In this document: piece by piece, positions 22,030-28,263 of the stretch | Position numbering within the stretch: the stretch's first letter is position 1 | How the letters are laid out: every line of letters starts with the position of its first letter | IMG/VR virus record: IMGVR_UViG_3300025671_008986 | Coordinates: 1-28,263 of that record | DNA length: 28,263 bases | Origin: a virus | Direction: 5' to 3' (one strand) | Translations under genes and position numbers: made by a program | The notes under the pieces: model-generated | What the model was told of the DNA's origin: nothing | Database searches by the model: none | Seen by the model: only the letters and a program-made list of their open reading frames with translations

Positions 22030-22893
22030 ATGAGAATTGTAAACACTTTTATATCAGATACAGATAGTATACCACCATATGTAGAGATTTCGCTACGACA
22101 GGCCCGCAAAATGAATCCGGGGCTAGAGATAGATTTTATCTCTAAAAAACCGGCAGACTATTTTGAAGAACTGTATGTTAATTGGATTTCGCAAGACGAT
22201 ATTAGTCATCCCATGCTAGATGATTTTAGAAGGCTGTCTTGGTTTGATAATCACGGAACCCCTAACACCACATATCCAAGTCCAGCCGGATTTTGGCAAA
22301 AAACATGCGAAAGAATTTACTATGTGATGGCGCATGTTTACGATAATCAATATGAAAAGGTTTTCCACTTTGAGAATGATGTGCTGTTATACGGCAAGCT
22401 CAGAGAGCTAGAACATCTTGGAGAAAAGGTGAAAATAACTGATATGTCGCCCACACAGTCAACCTTTGCATTTTGTTACTTCCCAAATGCAGAACAGCTA
22501 ATCAACCTATGCGCATCTTTTAATTATCTATTAACAAGAGGAAATGCTAAATTACAAGAATGGGTTCGCGACCATATTAGCGAGATGTCCTTGGCAAAGA
22601 TGGTCCTTAGCACCGGAGGAATTCAGTCCTTTCCAACACTGCCAAAAAATATTCAATATGGCTCGCTTCTTTTTGACCCCGGATCATATGGGCAGTTTTT
22701 AGGAGGAACTAATAATGGACACAGCAATGGTTTTATAGACCCTAAGCATTATATAGGACAGGCTATAAATGAAGGGCTTGAAGTTGGATTTGTTGATGAC
22801 AAGCCGTATGTTCTAGATAAAGATAAAATCTATTATAAGCTATTCAATCTTCATATCCATAGCAAAAATTTGGAGAGCTTCATAATTGAGTAG
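22030..22893 (+). CDS. GT-A-like glycosyltransferase of unknown family
   Basis: The product is 287 aa. It begins VNTFISDTDSIPPYVEISL, then has GLEIDFISKKPADYF, as in a GT-A enzyme that starts with a name-like search of the acceptor. VFHFENDVLLYGKL stands where the DxD-type motif is expected (here END), and LFDPGSYGQFLGGTNNGH is a loop I associate with phage and bacterial GT-A-like proteins. The rest has no recognised domain. Assignment rests on the general strand order and the END motif, so it is moderate. The start is two bases after the preceding stop. The end overlaps the FkbM gene that follows by eight bases. Confidence 0.55.
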   Translation: MRIVNTFISDTDSIPPYVEISLRQARKMNPGLEIDFISKKPADYFEELYVNWISQDDISHPMLDDFRRLSWFDNHGTPNTTYPSPAGFWQKTCERIYYVMAHVYDNQYEKVFHFENDVLLYGKLRELEHLGEKVKITDMSPTQSTFAFCYFPNAEQLINLCASFNYLLTRGNAKLQEWVRDHISEMSLAKMVLSTGGIQSFPTLPKNIQYGSLLFDPGSYGQFLGGTNNGHSNGFIDPKHYIGQAINEGLEVGFVDDKPYVLDKDKIYYKLFNLHIHSKNLESFIIE

Positions 22894-23527
22894 TACATAC
22901 ACACAAAAGGTTTTTACTAAATTTATCAAATTAGATAATGAGCCAATAATTTTTGAATGCGGATCAAGAGATGGTTTAGATGCTATACATATGCTCGACT
23001 ACTATCGGCCTAGCAAGATTTATTGTTTTGAGTGCAACCCAGAATCTATAGATGTATGTAGAAAAAATATTTCTAATTATGAAAAAATAGAACTAATACC
23101 GATTGCTGTTGGAGATAAAAATTCTGACATAGAATTTTTTGCCACAGACATGGAAGAAAGTATAGACAAAAACATTGGCGCTTCATCGGCGTTAATCCAT
23201 GCAGGAGATCAAATAAATTTTAAGCAAAAGAAAATTAGTGTGCCCTGTACTAGACTCGACACTTTTATGGAAGATAGGAAAATACAAAAAATAGATTTAC
23301 TCTGCTTGGATTTGCAGGGATACGAAAAAATAGCGCTGGAAGGAATGGGCGACCGTTTGTCAGATGTAAAATATATTATAACCGAAGTAAATTTTCAAGT
23401 TTACTACCACAATCAAGTCATGTACGAGGCGCTTTTAGACTTTTTAGGACTAAAGGGTTTTGAGTGCCGTGAAGTATATCCATACGGCACTTCGGGCTTT
23501 GGAGATGCTTTATTCGAAAGGATTTGA
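22886..23527 (+). CDS. FkbM-family SAM-dependent methyltransferase
   Basis: Start TTG 22886 gives 213 aa; GGAGAG at 22872-22877 lies eight bases upstream and no in-frame ATG is close, so TTG is likely. SAM motif I is IFECGSRDGLDAI, followed by KIYCFECNPESIDVCRKNI. The family block CTRLDTFMEDRKIQKIDLLCLDLQGYE carries the SLD-type helix and the D-L-Q-G-Y-E segment typical of FkbM enzymes (usually DVEGxE). FkbM members O-methylate hydroxyl groups of sugars and secondary metabolites. It is one of three in the window. Placement among glycosyltransferases points to methylation of the phage-directed glycan. Confidence 0.85.
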   Translation: MSSTYTQKVFTKFIKLDNEPIIFECGSRDGLDAIHMLDYYRPSKIYCFECNPESIDVCRKNISNYEKIELIPIAVGDKNSDIEFFATDMEESIDKNIGASSALIHAGDQINFKQKKISVPCTRLDTFMEDRKIQKIDLLCLDLQGYEKIALEGMGDRLSDVKYIITEVNFQVYYHNQVMYEALLDFLGLKGFECREVYPYGTSGFGDALFERI

Positions 23528-23528
23528 T

Positions 23529-24296
23529 ATGATTGACCCGATTTATGGAAATGCGTTTAAGAAAGTCTGCGATTTTGACTTTAGAAATCCGGCGATTGAT
23601 GCTAAAAAAAATTATATAGTGTATTCTCCAACACATCACCATCTAGAAGCTTTGACTTACATAAGCAACAATCCTAGCTATAATTACGTTTTAGTAACTC
23701 ATAATAGTGATGAATCAGTTAATCCTGTGGGACTGCCGGTGAATCTAGTTCATTGGTACGCGCAAAATCTGAACTGTAACCATCCTAAAATTTCACCCCT
23801 TCCTATTGGACTGGAGAACCCGCACTGGCATCCGGCGAAAATAGGCCATTTGAGATACCAGCGTGAAAATGTAAGCTACCGAAGACTTAACAAAGGATTT
23901 GCACAATTTAATCCAAACACAAACAAGCAGGTTAGAGTTGGAATGCTACAGGAACTCAATGAGTCAGGAATTGATTACGACTGGATTCCAGCGGTTAACG
24001 GAAGAGATTTTGATAAGTATGCCACAAATCTACTTCTTTATAAATTTTGCTTCTGTCCAAGAGGCAATGGTATTGACACTCACAGACTTTGGGAGGCTCT
24101 TTATATGGGATGCATTCCAGTAATTAAAAGACATAGAACTCACGATTTTGAAGAATCTGATCTTCCAATAATATTCTTAGACAATTGGAGCGATTTTCGG
24201 CCAGATATGCAGCCAGAATCCTCAAATTGGGAAAGCCGTTTGCTAACGATGAGCTATTGGGAAAATAAAATAAGGAGTAGTTTTGATATACGTTAA
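23529..24296 (+). CDS. Exostosin/GT47-like glycosyltransferase
   Basis: ATG 23529 is chosen (255 aa) as it has AAAGGA six bases upstream; the frame is open further back to 23460 but that part is inside the previous gene. The last third holds FCFCPRGNGIDTHRLWEALYMGC followed by IPVI, read here in parts: FCPRGNGID, THRLWEALY, MGCIPVI. This is the C-terminal nucleotide-sugar-binding block of exostosin-type (GT47) transferases. Upstream SPLPIGLENPHWHP and a loop at YDWIPAVNGRDFDKY complete a GT-B-like layout. Substrates cannot be told; bacterial relatives act on surface polysaccharides. Confidence 0.75.
   Translation: MIDPIYGNAFKKVCDFDFRNPAIDAKKNYIVYSPTHHHLEALTYISNNPSYNYVLVTHNSDESVNPVGLPVNLVHWYAQNLNCNHPKISPLPIGLENPHWHPAKIGHLRYQRENVSYRRLNKGFAQFNPNTNKQVRVGMLQELNESGIDYDWIPAVNGRDFDKYATNLLLYKFCFCPRGNGIDTHRLWEALYMGCIPVIKRHRTHDFEESDLPIIFLDNWSDFRPDMQPESSNWESRLLTMSYWENKIRSSFDIR
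24272..24285 (+). promoter_or_regulatory. RBS and TTG start for the fucosyltransferase-like gene
   Basis: AAGGAG at 24272-24277 lies five bases before TTG 24283. No in-frame ATG occurs before the conserved GRFGNHLFQ block, which begins eight codons later, so this site decides the start. Confidence 0.65.
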
Positions 24297-24969
24297 ATGG
24301 AAGGGACGATTTGGCAATCACTTATTTCAAATGTCGGCGGCTAATATATTGTCTGTAAAACATGACCAAAGTATTCACCACGAATGGAATGACATACTGT
24401 CTGTAAATACGGGGCGAGATAATAAGGTTTATAATAAAAACATTATTGTCAACAATGAAAATATAGTAGACATATTTAACCTTGGTGACAAAATTGAAGC
24501 AAATTTGTGGATGGATGATTATTTTCAGAATCGGTGGTGCATAGATAAGTTTATCGAGATAAACAAGTATAAAAATCCAGAATCTCATCAGGTAGATGCT
24601 ACTTTTGTGCATATTAGACTTGGAGATATAAAATTTACGCGGGCGCTATCTTATAGTTATTATCAAGAAGCTATCGAATCGCTGGACAATAAAAGAATCA
24701 TATTAACTAGCGACAGTCCCGAAGATGAAATGGTTAAAAGTTTAGAGAAATCATACAATGCAGAAATCTACAACGGCTCGCCTCTCGATACCATAATTTT
24801 AGGAGCTAACTGTAAAAAGAAAGTTCTTTCTTTAGGGACTTTTAGCTGGTGGATTGGTTTTTTAGGCAGTCTATATTGGAAGAATCAGGAGACGGTTTGT
24901 CCACTAGTAAACAGAACTCAAGTGTGGCATGGAGATATATTTCCTTTATTTAATTGGAGAAGCTTTTAA
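24283..24969 (+). CDS. GT11-like fucosyltransferase
   Basis: Start TTG 24283 gives 228 aa, a little shorter than typical GT11 enzymes (about 280-300). GRFGNHLFQM (residues 8-17) corresponds to the family's GRLGNQMFQ, and FVHIRLGD (H110 to D115) to the HIRRGDY motif that binds GDP-fucose. IILTSDSPEDEM matches the FSDD-type segment, and LSLGTFSWWIGFLGS the STFSWWGAWL motif near the end. GT11 enzymes add alpha-1,2-linked (or O-) fucose from GDP-fucose. The GDP-L-fucose synthase at 18976 in the same operon would supply the donor. In the HIRRGDY motif the second Arg is Leu, which may weaken donor binding. Confidence 0.8.
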   Translation: MIYVKWKGRFGNHLFQMSAANILSVKHDQSIHHEWNDILSVNTGRDNKVYNKNIIVNNENIVDIFNLGDKIEANLWMDDYFQNRWCIDKFIEINKYKNPESHQVDATFVHIRLGDIKFTRALSYSYYQEAIESLDNKRIILTSDSPEDEMVKSLEKSYNAEIYNGSPLDTIILGANCKKKVLSLGTFSWWIGFLGSLYWKNQETVCPLVNRTQVWHGDIFPLFNWRSF

Positions 24970-25598
24970 TGTTGTTGTCAATGAAAGAACTTTTTGAAAA
25001 GTACAAACTTAACGATATAAACGTCTTGCATATAGGCGCCCATCAAGGCCAAGAAGCGGAGAGCTACAAAGAACTAGGAATTAAAAACGTTTTATTTTTT
25101 GAGCCATGTAAAGCAAATTACGAAATATGTAAAGCTCGCGTCGAACCTATGGGTTATAAAGCCTTTAATATAGGTCTTGGAAACGAAAAGGGCGAAAAGC
25201 AAATGTTTACTGAAACTGCAAATAGTGGAATGTCGTCCTCGCTACTGATGCCAAAAATTCATCTCCTGCAACATGCGGGCATTATTTTTGATGGTCAAGA
25301 AACAGTAACTATTACAACTTTAGATGATGTCTTAGAAGGGCAAGATCATTCATTTAACTTTATAAATATGGACGTTCAAGGCTATGAATTGGAGGTTTTA
25401 AAAGGCGCCACTAAGACTCTAGAAAAAATAGAACATATTTACTGCGAAATCAACAGACATGAAATGTATGAAAATTGTGCTATGATTGACGATTTAGATC
25501 TGTTTTTAAATAAGTACAATATGCAAAGATTAGAAACGAGATGGTTTGGAAATCTCGGATGGGGCGATGGGTTTTATTCTAATAAGTGTGTCAATTAA
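24969..25598 (+). CDS. FkbM-family SAM-dependent methyltransferase
   Basis: ATG 24969 gives 209 aa, overlaps the previous stop by one base (TAATG) and has GGAGA upstream; TTG 24954 is less likely. Motif I is VLHIGAHQGQEAESY, with NVLFFEPCKANYEIC as the SAM-ribose strand. TITTLDDVLEG and NFINMDVQGYELEVLKGA form the FkbM family block, including the D-V-Q-G-Y-E segment around residue 135. The C-terminus RWFGNLGWGDGFYS is also typical for the family. It follows the fucosyltransferase-like gene, so its target may be fucose or a neighbouring sugar. It ends a tightly coupled run; a 53-base gap follows. Confidence 0.87.
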   Translation: MLLSMKELFEKYKLNDINVLHIGAHQGQEAESYKELGIKNVLFFEPCKANYEICKARVEPMGYKAFNIGLGNEKGEKQMFTETANSGMSSSLLMPKIHLLQHAGIIFDGQETVTITTLDDVLEGQDHSFNFINMDVQGYELEVLKGATKTLEKIEHIYCEINRHEMYENCAMIDDLDLFLNKYNMQRLETRWFGNLGWGDGFYSNKCVN

Positions 25599-25616
25599 GA
25601 GTTTTAATACTATAAT
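25588..25616 (+). promoter_or_regulatory. Candidate sigma70-type promoter
   Basis: TATAAT at 25611-25616 is preceded, 17 bases earlier, by GTGTCA at 25588-25593 (four of six matches to TTGACA). It sits in one of only two real intergenic gaps (25599-25651), and the downstream gene has its own RBS (AGGAAAG). The region is very AT-rich, so a chance match is possible. Confidence 0.35.
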
Positions 25617-25651
25617 AATATACATGCAAATAACTTAACAGGAAAGAAAAA

Positions 25652-26290
25652 ATGATTGGATTGATATTAAATAATTTTTATATATCGCCAGAACGTCCTT
25701 GGATTTGGAATATAGTCGAAGGAACTATTCAGCACTATAAAGCGCAGGGGGATTTCTATGTTGCTGGAAGTTGTGCTGGAGTAAGACCTTACGACAGGCC
25801 GGAAGATTTAGGATTTGACGTTCTACGAATGCAGTCAGCTGCTAATTCTATTCAGGCCATGCATAACAACCCATCGCTAATTAAAGATACCGTAAACGAA
25901 TGTATAGATAAAAAATGCGAGAAGCTTTTATTTGTAACCCCATTCTACAGAATCAATAACTTCAAAGTTTTGGAAAACAGTAGCCTAGCGTTTTTAAAAG
26001 GCAAGTTCGAATATGCTATAGATATTATTGAAGACAAGAATTTAAGTTTTGATTTCCTGTTTGCTGACGCATCAATTATAAAAAAGGTGTGGAACAGTAG
26101 ACCTTGGAATTACAATATTAAAAAACCATCAGAAAATCTATACGAAAATTTTATCAATGTTGTTGGCAAAAGAAAACTAATGGCGAATGGTCGGTTTCTA
26201 TCAAAACACGATCTAGAAATAGATGAAATAAAAGTATACTGGGAAACCAACATTAAAACTATAAAACATCGACACCGCCGAACAGGATAA
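25652..26290 (+). CDS. Hypothetical protein in the glycan module
   Basis: The product is 212 aa and unrecognised. It starts with a strand and helix, MIGLILNNFYISPERPWIW, a Rossmann-like opening, and has KKCEKLLFVTPFYRINNFK as another strand with a turn. The later part shows no known motif and ends in a basic tail (KTIKHRHRRTG). No signal peptide, membrane segment or catalytic acidic motif is visible. ATG 25652 follows AGGAAAG. Its placement after the glycosyltransferases and before another orphan suggests a carbohydrate-related job, but this is weak. Confidence 0.55.
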   Translation: MIGLILNNFYISPERPWIWNIVEGTIQHYKAQGDFYVAGSCAGVRPYDRPEDLGFDVLRMQSAANSIQAMHNNPSLIKDTVNECIDKKCEKLLFVTPFYRINNFKVLENSSLAFLKGKFEYAIDIIEDKNLSFDFLFADASIIKKVWNSRPWNYNIKKPSENLYENFINVVGKRKLMANGRFLSKHDLEIDEIKVYWETNIKTIKHRHRRTG

Positions 26291-26294
26291 ATAA

Positions 26295-26759
26295 ATGAGA
26301 ATAGCTTCAGCACTAACCGATCTTTCAATGTCTCAAAATTCTTTTTATATGATTAAAGAATTTAATAAACTGATTGCTAATCCAGACATATCGGCAGGGG
26401 CATTTTATCAAAGATCTTCTATTCCCGCCACTCAGCCATTGTTTGGCGTAAAAATGTGCGCTCATTTATCTTCTTATAATGGCGTAATTATTCCTACAAC
26501 TTTAGAGTTAGCGGAAATGTGTCTTAAAACATCGTCAAATGCGCAGATATATTTTTATGTATGGGATTTAGATTGGATAGATAGTCCAGTGTACTTTGAT
26601 AATGCTGTGCGGATTATGAGAAATGACAGAGTGCAAATATTAGCAAGAAGCCAATCACACGCAGAATGTATCGAAAATTTCTGCAACAAAAAGCCTTGTG
26701 GCATAGTTGACAACTGGAATGTGGACGATCTGCTGCGAATTATAGGAGAAACAAAATGA
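26295..26759 (+). CDS. Hypothetical protein, possible GT-B half-domain
   Basis: The product is 154 aa. It opens with MRIASALTDLSMSQNSFYM and continues with strand-helix pairs (YNGVIIPTTLELAEMCLKT, QIYFYVWDLDWIDSP, RVQILARSQSHAECIENF), like one Rossmann half of a GT-B enzyme without the donor half. YVWDLDW resembles the sort of strand seen in phage proteins next to glycosyltransferases. I cannot name a family. Its ATG lies four bases after the previous stop behind AGGA, and its end overlaps the homing endonuclease start (ATGA). Confidence 0.55.
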   Translation: MRIASALTDLSMSQNSFYMIKEFNKLIANPDISAGAFYQRSSIPATQPLFGVKMCAHLSSYNGVIIPTTLELAEMCLKTSSNAQIYFYVWDLDWIDSPVYFDNAVRIMRNDRVQILARSQSHAECIENFCNKKPCGIVDNWNVDDLLRIIGETK

Positions 26760-27526
26760 AAATAGATGAATCTTACGTTGTTAAGCAGTACGCAGATGGA
26801 TTTAGCACCATATCAATTGCAAAAGAACTTGACACGTATCCTAAAAAGATAGAAAGAATTTTAAAGAAAAACAATCAAAAAATTCGCACAAGATCCGAAT
26901 CTCAAAAACTAGCAATCGAAAAAGGACGTTCAAAACATCCCACCGAGGGAATGACACGTACTGAAGAAGAAAAACTCGCCATCAGCAAAGGTGTTGAGAA
27001 GGCTTGGCAAAACATGTCTGAAGAAGATCGCGAGACTTTTTCGCAAAACGCAAAAGAAAGATGGGATAATATACCTGACTCTAAAAAGCGGGAAATGCAA
27101 GAACGCGCTGGGCGTGCGCTTAGATTGGCATGCTTAGAAGGTTCTAAACAAGAAAAATTTCTTCAGGGCAAGCTACAGGAAATGGGCTACGAAGTTGTTA
27201 TGCATAAGAAGGGATTAATTGAAGGAAATTTTGAAATCGACTTGCTTTTGCCAGAGTTAAACACTATAATAGAGGTAGACGGGCCGCAACATTTCTTGCC
27301 ATACTTTGGAGAAGCCAAGTTAGCAGAGACTATCAAAATGGATAGCATCAAGAATGGATTGCTTGTATCTAGAGGCTTCTGTGTAATTAGGGTGAAATAC
27401 TTATGCAAGAACATGTCTAAAGCTGTTGAAAGAAAATTGTGGGATGTTGTATCTACTGAAGTAGAAAAGGTTGCAAATAAATTCCCACCTAAAACTAAAC
27501 GTTTTATTGAAGTAGAGGTTAGTTAA
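26756..27526 (+). CDS. Free-standing homing endonuclease, HTH + NUMOD-like + EDxHD nuclease
   Basis: The product is 256 aa. Residues 1-50 form a helix-turn-helix (DESYVVKQYADGFSTISIAK, then ELDTYPKKIERILKKNN). Residues about 60-118 contain NUMOD-like repeats (GMTRTEEEKLAISKG, AWQNMSEEDRETFSQNAKERW) that bind DNA. The C-terminal domain has a helix SKQEKFLQGKLQEMGY, then NFEIDLLLPELNTIIEVDGPQ and HFLPYF (D162, E173, Q178, H179), and D196 further on: a Vsr-like EDxHD nuclease. Such enzymes cut intron-less or HEN-less alleles and spread by repair. It is not inside an intron here and its neighbours look intact, so it is free-standing. The fold is shared with the smaller protein at 249-653. Confidence 0.8.
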   Translation: MKIDESYVVKQYADGFSTISIAKELDTYPKKIERILKKNNQKIRTRSESQKLAIEKGRSKHPTEGMTRTEEEKLAISKGVEKAWQNMSEEDRETFSQNAKERWDNIPDSKKREMQERAGRALRLACLEGSKQEKFLQGKLQEMGYEVVMHKKGLIEGNFEIDLLLPELNTIIEVDGPQHFLPYFGEAKLAETIKMDSIKNGLLVSRGFCVIRVKYLCKNMSKAVERKLWDVVSTEVEKVANKFPPKTKRFIEVEVS

Positions 27527-27527
27527 A

Positions 27528-28263
27528 ATGCAAGAATCTATGTTTGACGTAGAAACTATTAAACAAGAAGCAAACGAGGAACTTAGGAAGGAAAGAATGA
27601 TGAACGACGATCTTATGCCTGCTTACGGATCAGAAGATTGGAATGACTACGTTATGACAAAGTTCAACAAGTCTGAACTGTTTGACGGTAATCCAACATG
27701 CGCTGGACTTAGGCGAGTAGCAGAAGAGCTGCTGGGGACGATTGTGGTTAGCCGACCCGCTCAGGTTTGGCCTGCAACCGATTCTAATGGCCCCGGCAGA
27801 GCAACCGTGGTGTTTGAGATCGTTATTGATTGGATGGATTCGGGACAATTAAGGACGTATTCTGAGGTTGCAGATGTGTGGCATGGAAACTGTGATGATC
27901 TATTTTGCGCTCATCCAGTTGCTACAGCATCTACACGAGCAGAAGGAAGAGCGCTGCGGAAGGCTTTGAAAATCAAGACTATCGCAGCCGAGGAATTAGC
28001 AAAGAAGGATATTGTTTCTATCGTTAGGCAGACTGTAGCTGCTGAGCCTACCGATGGAGAGTGGAAGGAAGACAGCATGATTTCTAGTGCGCAGGTAAAC
28101 TTTATTGATAGTAAGTGTAAAGCACTTAACATCAACGTAATGTCGTTTATTAATATGGGCGAGAATGTATATGCTGAAATTAAGGATGTCAAGAAAAGCA
28201 CGGCAGCAAAAATGTTAAAAATATTAAATGAGTACCAGACTAAATCTAAGCCTATTCCTGAAG
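27528..28263 (+). CDS. Hypothetical protein, partial; possible DNA-annealing-type protein
   Basis: The frame is open from ATG 27528 to the window end without a stop, so the C-terminus is missing; 245 residues are visible. GAGG lies nine bases before the ATG. The N-terminus is acidic and helical (QESMFDVETIKQEANEELRK). The middle has strands (ATVVFEIVIDWMDSGQLRTY) and CAHPVATASTRAEGRALRKA, a helix of the R-A-E-x-R-A-L-R-K-A-L kind found in several phage DNA-binding and annealing proteins. The visible end has SSAQVNFIDSKCKALNINVM. I cannot assign a family with certainty. Placement after the endonuclease and its resemblance make a role in replication or recombination possible. Confidence 0.6.
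   Translation, partial: MQESMFDVETIKQEANEELRKERMMNDDLMPAYGSEDWNDYVMTKFNKSELFDGNPTCAGLRRVAEELLGTIVVSRPAQVWPATDSNGPGRATVVFEIVIDWMDSGQLRTYSEVADVWHGNCDDLFCAHPVATASTRAEGRALRKALKIKTIAAEELAKKDIVSIVRQTVAAEPTDGEWKEDSMISSAQVNFIDSKCKALNINVMSFINMGENVYAEIKDVKKSTAAKMLKILNEYQTKSKPIPE

Noticed and set aside
27630-28201. Two minus-strand open frames at the right end
   Set aside because: Both lie opposite the + strand gene at 27528, which is open through the window end and has a ribosome site.

Overview
The window looks like part of the genome of a tailed bacteriophage (Caudoviricetes), AT-rich, probably large and possibly known only from metagenomes. All genes are on the + strand and packed almost end to end. 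Neighbouring genes usually overlap by 1, 4 or a few more bases (ATGA, GTGA, TAATG junctions). TAA, TGA and TAG are all used as ordinary stops. I see no structural or lysis genes and no tRNA. The host cannot be named from the sequence. The replisome is of the bacterial type (RecA, DnaB, DnaG, Pol III alpha, SSB) rather than the T4 or T7 type.

Bases 1-11540 form the replication and recombination module. In order it holds: the C-terminal end of RecA; a small Vsr/EDxHD-like nuclease; a helical protein that may be a UvsY-type mediator; a Zn-finger protein; DnaB-like helicase; DnaG-like primase; dNMP kinase; a RecB/Cas4-type nuclease with Fe-S-type cysteines; a DVKTK nuclease-fold protein; a DNA polymerase III alpha subunit split into two genes; and an SSB-like protein. 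The polymerase break falls between palm and fingers, just after the third catalytic Asp. The 1.6 kb gap between its halves holds a 72-aa orphan, a DEDDh proofreading-type exonuclease and an FkbM-type methyltransferase. The PHP domain of the polymerase has lost its metal ligands, so the exonuclease probably supplies proofreading.

Between the polymerase C-half and ssb (11061-11213) lies the only long non-coding stretch. It carries two 71-nt units, 9 nt apart. Each is closed by an 8-bp stem, and the two stems differ by three compensatory base-pair changes. Each unit contains two copies of a 22-nt hairpin motif: GGGAGGTTA, seven variable bases, CATCCC. I do not recognise this as a known RNA family.

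Bases 11537 to about 26760 form a long carbohydrate module: at least eight glycosyltransferases of several folds (GT4-like, CgeB-like, GT2, DUF6492-like, exostosin/GT47-like, GT11 fucosyltransferase-like), a sugar or choline nucleotidyltransferase, GDP-L-fucose synthase, two FkbM methyltransferases, two further small methyltransferase-like proteins and several unrecognised proteins. Together these suggest that the phage makes or modifies a fucosylated, probably O-methylated glycan. It could sit on virion proteins, on host surface polysaccharide or on modified DNA; the window does not say which.

Bases 26756-28263 hold a free-standing HTH + NUMOD-like + EDxHD homing endonuclease, then the start of an unrecognised gene that runs off the window and may be a DNA-annealing-type protein.
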